NCBI RefSeq assembly: GCF_003944715.1
Contig: NZ_RWIT01000001.1
Coordinates: 806,001 to 870,000 of the forward strand
Direction of reading: 5' to 3'
DNA length: 64,000 bases
Source of the DNA: Hymenobacter rigui
GTDB taxonomy: Bacteria; Bacteroidota; Bacteroidia; Cytophagales; Hymenobacteraceae
In this document: piece after piece, positions 52,252 through 61,454 of the stretch
Numbering within the stretch: the first letter of the stretch is position 1
How the letters are laid out: the number at the start of each line of letters is the position of its first letter
Made by a program: the position numbers and the translations under genes
The notes under the pieces: model-generated
What the model was told of the DNA's origin: nothing
Seen by the model: the letters and a program-made list of their open reading frames with translations, nothing else
Databases searched by the model: none

Positions 52252-55230
52252 CTACATACCACCGCCGGGCGCAGGGCTGAAGCCACCGGGCGGCGGACCC
52301 CCACCGGGTTGCCCGAAACCACCGGAGCCGCGCCGCTCGGGGCGGCCTTCCTCGGAGCCAGGCAGCGCGTCGCCGCGGCTGCCGCCCGCGAAGCTGCGGA
52401 TGTTGTAGGTGAACATCAGCATGAAGTAACGCTGCAGAATATTCGTTTGCACGTCCTCGGTATAGGCGGCGGCAATGTTACGCTGGATGCTGTTGTTCTG
52501 GCCCAGCAAATCAAAGCCGTACAGCTTGATTTCGGCCTGCTGTTTCTGACCCAGTTTCTTGCCCACCGAGGCATTCCACAGCACAAAGTTCTGATTATAG
52601 CCCGCCGAAAGACCCGAATACAGCTGGTGGTTCACATCCGACTGCACGGTGAGGCCTTTTACGATAATCCAGCTGAAACGCAGGGCCGTGTTCTGGCGGA
52701 AATACTGGCTGTTGAGCTGCTGGCGCAGGGTATTGCGCACGTAGCTCTGGCTGGAGTTGCTGCTCAGGGTGAAATCCAGCTGGGGGCTGATGTTGCTGCT
52801 CAGGGCCACGCCCAAGCCGGCCGTGGGCGTGCGGCTGTAGTTCAGCTCGCTGAACACCAGGCCCGGCGTCTGGGAGTAAGTGCCGCTGGCATTCACGTTC
52901 AGATTCGATTTGATAAAGGCCAGCGGCAGACTGTAGTTCACGAAGGAGCGGAGCGTGTACTGCTGGTTCAGGTTGACGGGCCGCGTCAGCTGTCCGCCGG
53001 CCGGAATGACCACGCCATCCACCGTAACCGGGGCGGTGCCGGCGTAAATGGTGTTGTTGGTGATGTAGTTGTTCACGTAGGAACCACCCAGCAGCGCAAA
53101 AAACGAGGTGGATTTTTCGGGCACAGCTGAGGAGTAGCGCACAAATACATTGTGGCGGGTTTCTTGGCGCAGGTTGGGGTTGCCGGTGGTGAGCTGCAGC
53201 GGGTTGGCGTTGTTTACCACCTCCTGCAGCTGGCTGATGCTGGGCGGGTTGGTGTTGGCCCGGTAGTTCAGGCGCAGGTTCTGCTGGCGCGAAAAATTGT
53301 AGCGCAGCTGGGCATTGGGCAGCACATTCACAAACGTGCGGCGAGTGAGGCCGGGCCGCGGAAACTCCTGGTCGGAGCGGAGCTGGGCGCTTTGCAGCGC
53401 CGCCCCCACCGACCATTGCAGCGCCTTATCCTGGAAGCGGTAGGTTACTTCGCCGGAGTTAGTCAGGTAGCGGCTTTTGAACACGCTGCTGAGCGTGTCG
53501 TTGAGGATGTTGTACTGCTGCTCGCCGGGCGAGAAATTATAGGTGCGCTTATCGGAGCTGTTGGGCGTGTAGTTGAGGGAGTACGCCAGCTGCAGAATGC
53601 TTTTCTGGCCCAGCGGCTCGGTGTAATTGGCGTTGCCGCTCCAAGCCCAGCCCGTCTGCGTCAGCTCCGAAAACTGGTTTAGACCGGTGCTGATGGGCTG
53701 GCCGTTGCGGAAAAACGTGGTGTTCGACAGCAGATTATTGTCGCCGTTTTTGTCGTTGTAGGTGGTGTTCACGCCCAGCGAGAAGGTGCGGCCCCGGCGC
53801 TGGAACCGGTGCCGGTACAGCAACTGGTTGGCGGCCGTAATGCCCGTGAGGGCCGAGCGGAACGAGCTGTTGTTAGCGCCCTGGTCGGTGTTGGCCGCCT
53901 CGGGGCTTACCAGAAACGTGTTACCGTTGAGCAGGCTGTTGCCGGTATTGCGCTGCACCGACAGGCTGGGCCGCCACAGCAGCGAGTTCAGCGAGTCGAA
54001 TTTGTGCTCCACCCGCAGGTTGAAGCGGTTGTTGATGTTGCGGCTGGTGTTCAGGGCCAGCTCGTTGTAGCGTAGGTCCTGGGTCTGACCGGCCGGGGCC
54101 ACGTAGCGGCGCAGCAGGTTGGTGCGGCTGGTGTTGTCGCTCAGGTTGAAGAAATAGCTGCCCTGCACCTCGGTTTTGGTACCCCAGGTGTCGGAGTAGT
54201 TCAGGCCCAGGGCGTGGGTTTTGCTGATGCCGCCCTGCTGACTCACCAGAAAGTCGCCGGAGTTGTTGCCCCCGCCGCCCTGCGCGCCGCCGCCTACCCG
54301 GCCGCCGCCCTGGCCCCGCTGGCCCTGGCCGCCTCCGCCGCCCTGGCGCGAAGCCCCCACCACGCCCAGCAAATCCTCGGTGCCGAAGTTCTGCTCGTTC
54401 ACGTTGTTGCTCTGGGCCACGATGGAAAACCGCTGCTTGCCTTTAAACACGTTCAGGTTGCCGCTGAGGCGGTACCGGTCGTCCTGCGGGCCGTAGCCAG
54501 CCAGCACCCGCCCGAACTTACCGTTGCGGAAGCTGGGCTTGGTGACGATGTTGATGGTTTTCTGCTGGTTGCCGTCGTCGAAACCCGTGAACTGGCTCTG
54601 GTCCGAGGACCGGTCGTACACCTGAATCTTGTCGATTACCTCGGCCGGAATGTTCTTGAGCACGGCGTCGGGGTCGTTGCCGAAAAACTCCTTGCCATCC
54701 ACCAGCACTCGCTGCACCTGTTCGCCCTGAGCCTGCACCTTGCCGGTGCCGGGGTCCACCGTTACGCCGGGCATTTTGGTGATGAGGTCCTGGGCGTTGG
54801 CGTCGGGGTTGGTTTTGTAGGAGCCGGCGTTGAACTGGGCCGTGTCGCCTTTCTGCACGGCGGCGGCGGCTTTGCCCACCACTTCCACGCCCTTCAGGGC
54901 AATGCCGCCCCCGGTCTGCAGCGTGAGGCTGCCCAGGTTCAGCGGCTGGCCACTCACCTCCACTGTGCGCCGCAGATTCTGGTAACCCAGAAACGACACT
55001 GTAAGCACGTAACGCCCGGCTGGCACGCCCGGCACGGTAAAGGAGCCATCCGCGTCCACGGCCGCGCCGCGCTTGGTGGAGTCCGGTATCTGGGTGAGCA
55101 GCACGTTGGCCCCAATCAGCGGCGACTGGTCTTTGCCATCCAGCACCCGGCCGGATACGGTGGTCTGGGCCTGCGCCGCGCCCGATAGCGTGGTCAGCAG
55201 CACAAGTAACAGGAGGAAATTTCTCAGCAT
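52252..55230 (-). CDS. Outer-membrane beta-barrel protein, TonB-receptor-like with carboxypeptidase-like domain
   Basis: A 992-residue protein. Signal peptide (ending GAAQA), CarboxypepD_reg-like domain (about 25-105, VSGRVLDGKDQSPLIGANVLL), a plug-like domain (about 115-235 with MPGVTVDPGTGKVQ and VLVDGKEFFGNDPDAVLKNIP) and a long barrel. A Gly/Gln-rich insert (about 290-325) and a Gly/Pro-rich C-terminus (GFGQPGGGPPPGGFSPAPGG) are unusual, and the C-terminus lacks the typical aromatic end of a barrel, which is instead before the tail. The type (outer membrane beta-barrel family protein, PF14905-like) is common in Bacteroidota; the cargo is unknown. Confidence 0.85.
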   Translation of the reverse strand: MLRNFLLLLVLLTTLSGAAQAQTTVSGRVLDGKDQSPLIGANVLLTQIPDSTKRGAAVDADGSFTVPGVPAGRYVLTVSFLGYQNLRRTVEVSGQPLNLGSLTLQTGGGIALKGVEVVGKAAAAVQKGDTAQFNAGSYKTNPDANAQDLITKMPGVTVDPGTGKVQAQGEQVQRVLVDGKEFFGNDPDAVLKNIPAEVIDKIQVYDRSSDQSQFTGFDDGNQQKTINIVTKPSFRNGKFGRVLAGYGPQDDRYRLSGNLNVFKGKQRFSIVAQSNNVNEQNFGTEDLLGVVGASRQGGGGGQGQRGQGGGRVGGGAQGGGGNNSGDFLVSQQGGISKTHALGLNYSDTWGTKTEVQGSYFFNLSDNTSRTNLLRRYVAPAGQTQDLRYNELALNTSRNINNRFNLRVEHKFDSLNSLLWRPSLSVQRNTGNSLLNGNTFLVSPEAANTDQGANNSSFRSALTGITAANQLLYRHRFQRRGRTFSLGVNTTYNDKNGDNNLLSNTTFFRNGQPISTGLNQFSELTQTGWAWSGNANYTEPLGQKSILQLAYSLNYTPNSSDKRTYNFSPGEQQYNILNDTLSSVFKSRYLTNSGEVTYRFQDKALQWSVGAALQSAQLRSDQEFPRPGLTRRTFVNVLPNAQLRYNFSRQQNLRLNYRANTNPPSISQLQEVVNNANPLQLTTGNPNLRQETRHNVFVRYSSAVPEKSTSFFALLGGSYVNNYITNNTIYAGTAPVTVDGVVIPAGGQLTRPVNLNQQYTLRSFVNYSLPLAFIKSNLNVNASGTYSQTPGLVFSELNYSRTPTAGLGVALSSNISPQLDFTLSSNSSQSYVRNTLRQQLNSQYFRQNTALRFSWIIVKGLTVQSDVNHQLYSGLSAGYNQNFVLWNASVGKKLGQKQQAEIKLYGFDLLGQNNSIQRNIAAAYTEDVQTNILQRYFMLMFTYNIRSFAGGSRGDALPGSEEGRPERRGSGGFGQPGGGPPPGGFSPAPGGGM

Positions 55231-55355
55231 TCGTCGGAAGGAATAGACTACAGGGGCAATAGACGCAAAACCGGGCGCGGCGTTTAGCTTTTGCCACCCG
55301 CCGTGCCCGGAAAAACCGATGAACCGCCGTAAATCATCCGCTGAAGCGGCGGATT

Positions 55356-56000
55356 CTATCTTTTGCGCACCAGAAATAATCCGTCGCGCAGGGGCAGGAA
55401 CACGTTTTCCACCCGCTCGTCGGCCTGTACTTTATCGTTGAACGCCCGCACCGCGTGGGTGTCTTTGTCAGAGGGCTTCACGGGGTACCCGTTCAGCACC
55501 TTGCCGCCCCACAGCACGTTGTCAATCAGCAGAAACCCGCCGGGGCGCACCTGAGGCAGCACCAGCTCGTAGTACGCGTCGTTGTTGATTTTGTCTGCGT
55601 CGATGAACACCAGGTCCCAGGTTTCGGCCAAAGTGGGCACAATATCCCGAGCGTTGCCGATGTGCAGCTGAATGCGGCTTTCCGCGCTGGCCTCCCGTAC
55701 GTAGCGCCGGATGCGGCTTTCCAGCTCGGGGTTCTGCTCCACGGTATGCAGCACGCCATCCGCCGCCATGCCCTCGGCCAAGCACAACGCCGAGTAGCCC
55801 GTGAACGTGCCCAGCTCCAGCACCCGGCGCGGCCGGATCATGTGGCTCACCATACTCAGCAGCCGGCCCTGGGCGTGGCCGCTGAGCATGCGGGCGTGCA
55901 GCAGCTGCACGTGGGTTTCACGGTTGAGGCGGGCCAGCAGTGGGCTTTCGAGTGTGGTGTGGTGGTCGGCGTAAAGCTGGGCGTCGTCGGGGGAGTACAT
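55356..56000 (-). CDS. O-methyltransferase (CCoAOMT-like, SAM-dependent)
   Basis: A 214-residue class I methyltransferase. SAM-binding motif VLELGTFTGYSAL (about residues 60-72), the metal-binding aspartate in LVFIDADKINNDAYYE (about 130-145) and DNVLWGGKV are those of the divalent-cation-dependent catechol/caffeoyl-CoA O-methyltransferase family. The bacterial substrate is unknown. The -7 box TACCTTTG lies 4 nt before the ATG, so the mRNA is probably leaderless. Confidence 0.93.
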   Translation of the reverse strand: MYSPDDAQLYADHHTTLESPLLARLNRETHVQLLHARMLSGHAQGRLLSMVSHMIRPRRVLELGTFTGYSALCLAEGMAADGVLHTVEQNPELESRIRRYVREASAESRIQLHIGNARDIVPTLAETWDLVFIDADKINNDAYYELVLPQVRPGGFLLIDNVLWGGKVLNGYPVKPSDKDTHAVRAFNDKVQADERVENVFLPLRDGLFLVRKR

Positions 56001-56004
56001 CAGG

Positions 56005-56012
56005 CAAAGGTA
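56005..56012 (-). promoter_or_regulatory. -7 box of the O-methyltransferase gene, leaderless arrangement
   Basis: Exact TACCTTTG on the minus strand with only 4 nt to the start codon. Confidence 0.6.
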
Positions 56013-56083
56013 AAACGGTCATTCCGAGCGAAGCGAGAAATCGGGAATTGACGCTGTTCAGGAAATCGTAGGAATAAACAGGG

Positions 56084-56183
56084 CGTCATGCAGAGGCGCA
56101 GCCGAAGCATCTCGCGTGCTGACGTTACAAGAGTAATTCGGACGTCAGCACGCGAGATGCTTCGGCTGCGCCTCTGCATGACG
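56084..56183. repeat. Perfect palindromic repeat, family A, copy 4
   Basis: Two exactly complementary 42-nt arms (56084-56125, 56142-56183) with a 16-nt centre. Contains cgtcatgcag and gccgaagcatctcgcgtg, shared with copies 1 and 2. A partial copy (gtcattccgagcgaagcgag) lies just beside it at about 56018-56037. Confidence 0.95.
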
Positions 56184-56246
56184 TGCATTTACCTAAAAAG
56201 CCGGGTTTATGGTAAGCCTGAACTTTCCGGTAAAGGAATGAAGATT

Positions 56247-56576
56247 TTATAGTCGCCCAGCCACACAAAACAACACCACCGTGAGGGTTATGTACCCTAC
56301 GATATGCCAGCCCGAAATGGAGGGGGCATTGGCATCATGCAGATAATATGAGCGGGCCCCACGACGGTAACGGAAGGCCAGGAAAAGAGCGTTAGTGAAC
56401 GGTAATAGCTCGAAAAAGTACTGAAAAAGCGCCTTCGGGTATGCATAGACACGATGCAACAGGATTGCCAGCGTTAATTCATTTAGTAAGAGTAGTGCGG
56501 ATACTATAAATACAATACTCAGCATATTTGGGCGACGCTGATAGAGTGCCACAAACAGTGCGTCCAGGTATTTCAT
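56247..56576 (-). CDS. Small membrane protein coupled to the SRA gene
   Basis: A 109-residue protein with about three membrane segments (MLSIVFIVSALLLLNELTLA region, FFELLPFTNALFLAF, and GWHIVGYITLTVVLFCV). Its ATG overlaps the stop of the SRA gene as ATGA (56573-56576), a sign of translational coupling; this also decides the start over the upstream in-frame ATG. GC is clearly lower than that of the SRA gene. No family is recognised. Confidence 0.7.
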   Translation of the reverse strand: MKYLDALFVALYQRRPNMLSIVFIVSALLLLNELTLAILLHRVYAYPKALFQYFFELLPFTNALFLAFRYRRGARSYYLHDANAPSISGWHIVGYITLTVVLFCVAGRL

Positions 56577-57022
56577 GGAGCTAAGTTTACATAAGGCTCC
56601 AGCCGAAACTTCCACACCCGGAAGCCCGATTTGCCCGGCTCGTACACGGCATCCACCACGTGGTACAACCCCTCATAGCGGTAGCCACGGCCGGTTTCGT
56701 CGTCGATTTTACGAAAGACGCGCACCGGCCGGCCGGTTTCCAGGCTGCGGTGCAGCATTAGGTTGCGGCCGGTCATTTCCTGGTGAGTGGTCTGCCGGCC
56801 GGTGCGCGGGTTGCGGCCGCCGCTGCCGGAGTAGATGATAACGGCTTCCTGAAAATCGTCGTCCTCGTACTGATCGGCCAGGATGATGGACTCGGCCCCT
56901 TCCGCCTCCGACCCGCTCACGCCCGTGCGCGGCGGCCGGTGCAGCCCCGCCCGACTCAGCGCCAGCCGGTTCTCCAGCACGTCGCCGGGCCGGTAGTAGC
57001 TGATATGACCGAAAACGGGCAA
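56573..57022 (-). CDS. Stand-alone YDG/SRA-domain protein
   Basis: A 149-residue protein that is nearly all one SRA (SET and RING-associated) domain. Family marks are FGHISYYRPGDVLENRLALS at the start, then AGLHRPPRTGVSGSEAEGAESIILA, YEDDDFQEAVIIYSGSGGR and NLMLHRSLETGRPVRVFR. SRA domains flip and bind modified cytosines (5-methyl or hydroxymethyl); in bacteria they are usually fused to HNH or other nucleases in modification-dependent restriction. No nuclease domain is present here and none is encoded next to it. The partner is a small membrane protein that overlaps by 4 nt. Both sides of the pair are bordered by family A repeats. Confidence 0.85.
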   Translation of the reverse strand: MPVFGHISYYRPGDVLENRLALSRAGLHRPPRTGVSGSEAEGAESIILADQYEDDDFQEAVIIYSGSGGRNPRTGRQTTHQEMTGRNLMLHRSLETGRPVRVFRKIDDETGRGYRYEGLYHVVDAVYEPGKSGFRVWKFRLEPYVNLAP

Positions 57023-57025
57023 GCG

Positions 57026-57070
57026 GTGAGGTGGTGAAATGGTGATTTAGTGAGTTAGTGAATTGGTGAG
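57026..57070. repeat. Degenerate short tandem repeat upstream of the SRA gene
   Basis: Repeats of ggtgaggtggtgaaatggtg-like 8-11-nt units (gtgag, gtgaaat, gtgattta, gtgagtta, gtgaatt). It directly precedes the SRA start, where the promoter should be. Confidence 0.7.
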
Positions 57071-57071
57071 T

Positions 57072-57236
57072 GTCATTGCGAGGCATGTGGCGCATCAAGC
57101 CAGTGTCCGAAGCAATCCGTCCTACTCAGGGCGCAAAACCCGGAAGACCTGAAAAACCCCGGCGTCAGGAGCTTTTGGATAGGTCGGAGTTGGAAGCGTG
57201 GTGAAGGATGGATTGCTTCGCTCTGCTCGCAATGAC
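57072..57236. repeat. Long-centred palindromic repeat, family A-like, copy 5
   Basis: gtcattgcgag..gaagcaatcc at the left pairs with ggattgcttcg..ctcgcaatgac at the right, separated by about 80 nt of other sequence. Terminal GTCAT and GAAGCA match the other copies. Confidence 0.75.
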
Positions 57237-57241
57237 GGGGG

Positions 57242-58495
57242 CTATTTTACCTTTTTGACCTTCTCTTCTGGTAAGTATTGCAGGATGCTCAGATTGTCGT
57301 CCGTCAGGATGTCGTTGGCCAGTTCCAGCAGTTGGGGGGCGGTGATGCGGCGCACCTGGTCGAAGATTTCGTTGATGCTTTCGACCCGGCCGATGTCGAG
57401 GGTGCTTTTGGCCAGCAGCTGCATCAGCCCACCGTTGCTTTCCTCGGCCATGGCCAGCTGGCCCATCAGTTGCTCCTTGGAGGTGTGCAGCTGCGAGGTG
57501 CCCAGGGCCCGCTCCCGCAGCTTCTTCAACTCCTTCTGCACCAAGGAAACCGTGCGGTTTACCTGCTTTTTCTCGGTGCCGAAGTAGATGCCGAACAGCC
57601 CCGTATCGGTGTACGGCGAGTAAGTAGCGTCGATGGTGTACACCAAGCCGTACTTCTCGCGCACGGCCAGGTTGAGACGGGAGTTCATGCCGGGGCCGCC
57701 CAGCAGGTTGCTCAGCAGGAAAAACGGAATCCGCCGCTCGTCGTGCAAAGCGTAGGCCGGGCCGCCGATGAGGCAGTGGGCCTGCGTAATGGGCTTGCGC
57801 TCCACACGCTCCAGGCGCTGGTAGCCGCTGAACGAGAGCCGGGGCCGCGCGCCTAGCCGGGCGGGCAGCGGGGCCAGAAACTTATCGGCCAGCCGCTTCA
57901 CTTCCTTGAAAGGCAGGTTGCTCACCGAGCTGAACACCAGCCGGTCGGTGCGCACGTTTTCCTGCAGGAACTGGTAAAAATCGGCCTGCTGGAAGCCCGA
58001 GACACTCTCGCGGGTGCCCAGGATGTTGTGGCCCAGCGAGTGGCGGGCAAATACCACGTCGTCGAAGTCGTCGATGATGGCGTCCTCGGGGGCGTCGTGG
58101 TACATGGCCATTTCCTCCAGAATCACCCCGCGCTCCTTCTCAATCTCCTTCTCGGGGAACACCGAGTTGAAAGTCAGGTCGGTCAGCAGCTCGAAGGCCC
58201 GCTCGAAGTGGGTGCTGAGCAGAGAGGCGTAAAAGCAGATTTTCTCTTTGGTGGTGTAGGCGTTCAGCTCACCGCCCACGGTTTCGAGGCGGTTGAGAAT
58301 GTGGAAGCTCTTGCGCTTCTCGGTGCCTTTGAAGGCCATGTGCTCCCAGAAGTGCGCCAGACCCAGCTGGTGCGGCTTCTCGTCGCGGGAGCCAATGTCG
58401 AGCAGGAAGCCGCAGTGGGCAATTTTGGTGTGCAGAACTTGCTTATGCAGAACCCGGATGCCGTTGGGCAACTCGTACAGGTCGTAATCAGACAT
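57242..58495 (-). CDS. M16-family zinc protease (processing-peptidase-like)
   Basis: A 417-residue single-chain member of the pitrilysin family. The inverted zinc motif HFWEH has His48, Glu51 and His52; the distal glutamate is in KERGVILEEM (about residue 126). The C-terminal inactive half-domain is present (GGPGMNSRLNLAVREKYGLVYTID). No signal peptide, so it may act in the cytoplasm on peptides. The ATG at 58495 (MSDYDLYELPNG) is preferred because the -7 box TACCTTTG lies at 58593 and the upstream residues are not family-like. Confidence 0.92.
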   Translation of the reverse strand: MSDYDLYELPNGIRVLHKQVLHTKIAHCGFLLDIGSRDEKPHQLGLAHFWEHMAFKGTEKRKSFHILNRLETVGGELNAYTTKEKICFYASLLSTHFERAFELLTDLTFNSVFPEKEIEKERGVILEEMAMYHDAPEDAIIDDFDDVVFARHSLGHNILGTRESVSGFQQADFYQFLQENVRTDRLVFSSVSNLPFKEVKRLADKFLAPLPARLGARPRLSFSGYQRLERVERKPITQAHCLIGGPAYALHDERRIPFFLLSNLLGGPGMNSRLNLAVREKYGLVYTIDATYSPYTDTGLFGIYFGTEKKQVNRTVSLVQKELKKLRERALGTSQLHTSKEQLMGQLAMAEESNGGLMQLLAKSTLDIGRVESINEIFDQVRRITAPQLLELANDILTDDNLSILQYLPEEKVKKVK

Positions 58496-58592
58496 TTGGT
58501 AGGGTCTTGGGGTCGTGGGGCTTTGGGAACCTGCTTGCAACGGCCAGTCCCGGCCCCGGCCCGATATAACCACGCAGGGTGGCATGTAGTTG

Positions 58593-58600
58593 CAAAGGTA
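58593..58600 (-). promoter_or_regulatory. -7 box of the M16 protease gene
   Basis: Exact TACCTTTG on the minus strand, just after the upstream glycosyltransferase gene ends at 58603; it gives a leader of about 90 nt. Confidence 0.5.
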
Positions 58601-58602
58601 CG

Positions 58603-59625
58603 TCACTCATTCACCGCTTCCGCCAGTACGGCCAGCAGCTGCTGCGTGCGGATGCCGTGGGCGCAGCGGAAGTGGCCGAGGGGGCAGGCTTTATAGCCGT
58701 GCAAACCGCAGGGGCGACACTCCAGGTCTTCCTTAATTTCTACGATGCGCGAAAACGAGCTCAGCGGCCCGAACCCGAAAAACGGGACCGTGGAGCAATA
58801 CACGGCGCATACCGGCGCGCCCACGGCCGAGCACAGGTGCATGGGGGCCGAGTCGTTTACGTAGTTCAGCACCGCCCCGCGCATGAGAGCCGCCGAGGCC
58901 AGCAACGACAACTTGCCCGACAGATTCACCACGCCCGGTCGCTGCGTGCGCTCCAGCAACTGCTGGCAGGCGGCCGTATCGGGCGGGCCGCCCAGCAGAT
59001 ATACGGTGTACTGAGGTGGTAGCGCTGCCAGCAGCTTTAGCCACTCTTCCTCCGGAAACTGCTTGGTGAACCACACTGAAGTAGGCGCGATGCAGAGATA
59101 GGGGCCCGCGGCGGCGTAATGGGCGGCAGCGGCTTCATCCTGCGGAGTAGGGTAGAGGCGGGGCGGTACTACCGGGCCTTCATAAGCGGGGTTGAGCAGG
59201 TGCAGGTTGCGAGACACCTCGTGCAGACCCGCCGCCACTGTGTGCGGTACGGCCCGCGTAAACCGGAACGAAAGCGGATTCTTATTAAACCCAATACGCT
59301 CTGGTGCTCCCGAAAAAGCCGTTAGGAAACCCGTGCTGGCAAAGCGCTGCAGCGTAACCACGCGGCCGTACTTCGTCTGCCGGATATTCTGCAGCAACTG
59401 CCAGAGGCCACCGTACTTATTTGTCTTTTTGTCCCAGATGAGTACCCGCCGCACGTGCGGGTGGCCCTTGATCAGTCCCTCATTCCCTTTGCGCACCAGA
59501 AAATCCACCGGCGTAGCAGGCTCTGTGCGGTGCAGATACTCCAGCAGCGCCGTGGCCAGAATCACGTCGCCGATGAAGGCAGTCTGAATCAACAGGATGG
59601 CGGGCGGAGTGGCAGATTCGGGCAT
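58603..59625 (-). CDS. Glycosyltransferase family 9 (heptosyltransferase-like)
   Basis: A 340-residue cytoplasmic GT-B enzyme. It opens with ILLIQTAFIGDVILATALLEYL, typical of the family, and the C-terminal sugar-nucleotide domain has IAPTSVWFTKQFPEEEW and NDSAPMHLCSAVGAPVCAVY (the D-S-x-x-x-H motif). It probably transfers heptose or another sugar to lipopolysaccharide core. The C-terminus carries several cysteines (LECRPCGLHGYKACPLGHFRC split over two turns), common in this subgroup. Promoter at 59643. Confidence 0.9.
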   Translation of the reverse strand: MPESATPPAILLIQTAFIGDVILATALLEYLHRTEPATPVDFLVRKGNEGLIKGHPHVRRVLIWDKKTNKYGGLWQLLQNIRQTKYGRVVTLQRFASTGFLTAFSGAPERIGFNKNPLSFRFTRAVPHTVAAGLHEVSRNLHLLNPAYEGPVVPPRLYPTPQDEAAAAHYAAAGPYLCIAPTSVWFTKQFPEEEWLKLLAALPPQYTVYLLGGPPDTAACQQLLERTQRPGVVNLSGKLSLLASAALMRGAVLNYVNDSAPMHLCSAVGAPVCAVYCSTVPFFGFGPLSSFSRIVEIKEDLECRPCGLHGYKACPLGHFRCAHGIRTQQLLAVLAEAVNE

Positions 59626-59642
59626 AGTGCAATATCAGACTA

Positions 59643-59650
59643 CAAAGATA
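59643..59650 (-). promoter_or_regulatory. -7 box of the glycosyltransferase gene
   Basis: Exact TATCTTTG on the minus strand, about 18 nt before the ATG at 59625. Confidence 0.55.
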
Positions 59651-59833
59651 CCGGTTCAGCGCAGGCTTGCCACCTTTTCGTCTAATTAGCGGTGCCAATT
59701 CGGCTGGATGCGGCCAGGCGGGCACTCCTGGTACGCTGGTTGCCGGAAGCCGCGCGCTTCTGCCTAACTTGCCCCGGCCGCTTCGGCGGCTTCCACTGGT
59801 TTCCGTTTGTGCCACCCATTTTGCTTTCCGCCC

Positions 59834-61126
59834 ATGCGCTACGGCTCTATTTCGCCCGATCTGTTTACTGAAAACCGCCGCCGCTTCCGCGAGCAGCTGC
59901 CGGCCGCCTCGCTGGCCATCTTCCACTCCAACGACATCATGCCGACCAATGCCGACGGCACGATGGCCTTTCGCCAGAATAACGACCTGTTCTACCTCTC
60001 GGGCGTGGATCAGGAAGAAAGCATCCTGGTCATCTTTCCCGATGCCGTGCTGCCCCAGCACCGTGAAATCCTGTTTCTGAAGGAAACCAGCGAGCATATT
60101 CTGGTCTGGGAAGGTTACAAGCTCACCAAGGACGAGGCGCGCCAGCAGTCGGGTATCCCCACTATCATGTGGCTGGACTCCTTTAAGAGCGTGCTGCCGG
60201 CCCTGATGAACGAAGCCGAAAACGTATACCTCAACTCCAACGAGCACATCCGGGCCGTGGTGGAGGTGGAAACCCGCGACGCCCGCTTCATCAAGTGGAT
60301 CAAGGAGGCTTACCCCTTGCACCAGTACCGCCGGGTGGCCCGCATCATGCACCAGCTGCGCGCCATCAAGAGCCCCGAGGAAATCCGGCTGATGCAGCGC
60401 GCCGCCGACATCACCGAAAAGGCCTTCCGCCGCCTGCTGGGCTTTGTGAAGCCGGGCGTGATGGAGTACGAAATCGAGGCCGAAATCTTCCACGAGTTTC
60501 TGCGCAATGCCTCGCGGGGCCCGGCCTACGGCAGCATCATTGCCAGCGGGGCCAATGCCTGCATTCTGCATTACGTGAGCAACGACCGGGAGTGCAAGGA
60601 CGGCGACGTGCTGCTGATGGACTTTGGAGCCGAGTACGCCAACTACGCCGCCGACCTTTCCCGCTCCATTCCGGTAAACGGCACCTTCACCAAGCGTCAG
60701 CGCGAGGTGTACGAGGCCGTGCTCAACGTAATGAAGTTTGCCACGGCCCGCTTGGTGCCCGGTGGCAACATTGAGGAGTACCATGCCGCCGTGGGCCGGC
60801 ACATGGAGCAGCAGCTCATCAAGCTGGGCCTGTTGAATGAGCAGGACGTGCGCAACCAGAACCCCGCCGCCCCGCTTTATAAAAAGTATTTCATGCACGG
60901 CACCAGCCACTACCTGGGCCTCGATGTGCACGATGTGGGCTTTAAGTACCGCACCTTCGAGCCAGGCATGGTGTACACCGTGGAACCGGGTATTTACATC
61001 CGGGAAGAAGGCCTGGGCATCCGCCTCGAAAACGACATCCTCATCACCAAAACCGGCAACGAGGACCTGATGAAGAATATCCCGCTGGAAGCCGCCGATA
61101 TCGAACGCCTGATGCAGCAGCGGTAA
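59834..61126 (+). CDS. M24-family Xaa-Pro aminopeptidase (aminopeptidase P)
   Basis: A 430-residue cytoplasmic peptidase that removes N-terminal residues before proline. The N-terminal domain spans about 1-175. The pita-bread domain has the five metal ligands: Asp in LLMDFGAEY and Asp in NYAADLSRS, His in GTSHYLGLDVHD, Glu in YTVEPGIYI and Glu in GIRLENDILI. The ATG at 59834 is chosen because MRYGSISPDLF starts the family similarity. Confidence 0.93.
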   Translation: MRYGSISPDLFTENRRRFREQLPAASLAIFHSNDIMPTNADGTMAFRQNNDLFYLSGVDQEESILVIFPDAVLPQHREILFLKETSEHILVWEGYKLTKDEARQQSGIPTIMWLDSFKSVLPALMNEAENVYLNSNEHIRAVVEVETRDARFIKWIKEAYPLHQYRRVARIMHQLRAIKSPEEIRLMQRAADITEKAFRRLLGFVKPGVMEYEIEAEIFHEFLRNASRGPAYGSIIASGANACILHYVSNDRECKDGDVLLMDFGAEYANYAADLSRSIPVNGTFTKRQREVYEAVLNVMKFATARLVPGGNIEEYHAAVGRHMEQQLIKLGLLNEQDVRNQNPAAPLYKKYFMHGTSHYLGLDVHDVGFKYRTFEPGMVYTVEPGIYIREEGLGIRLENDILITKTGNEDLMKNIPLEAADIERLMQQR

Positions 61127-61152
61127 CGGGCCGCCCAGTCACAAAATCATTT

Positions 61153-61190
61153 AAAAACCCCTCTGCTCCGGCTGGAACAGAGGGGTTTTT
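61153..61190 (+). terminator. Terminator of the M24 peptidase gene
   Basis: aaaaacccctctg and its complement with a 12-nt loop and T5 tail. Confidence 0.9.
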
Positions 61191-61441
61191 GCATTTTTTT
61201 TCGCCCCCGGCTTTGGGTTTGACTTCTGCCGCAGAGGAACCCGTCATGTGCCGGAAATTATAACGCTAATCAAGTATATAACGTATTGAATATGTAATAA
61301 TTGCGGCAAAATGCTTCGGCTGGAAAACGGCCTGTTAGCGGGGCCCGGACAACTTTATTTTCGTAGGAAAGGTATAGGCGGGTAGTTCGGAGCCAGGCCG
61401 GTAAATGGCCTTTTGCTTCCACCCAAGCCATTTCTTCCACC

Positions 61442-61449
61442 TAATTTCG
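61442..61449 (+). promoter_or_regulatory. -7-like box placed for a leaderless mRNA of the OmpA gene
   Basis: TAATTTCG, 5 nt before the ATG at 61455. A second candidate, TATTTTCG at 61356-61363, would give a 90-nt leader; the two cannot be ranked by eye. The 328-nt gap 61127-61454 otherwise holds the terminator at 61153 and AT-rich DNA. Confidence 0.4.
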
Positions 61450-61454
61450 CCCTC

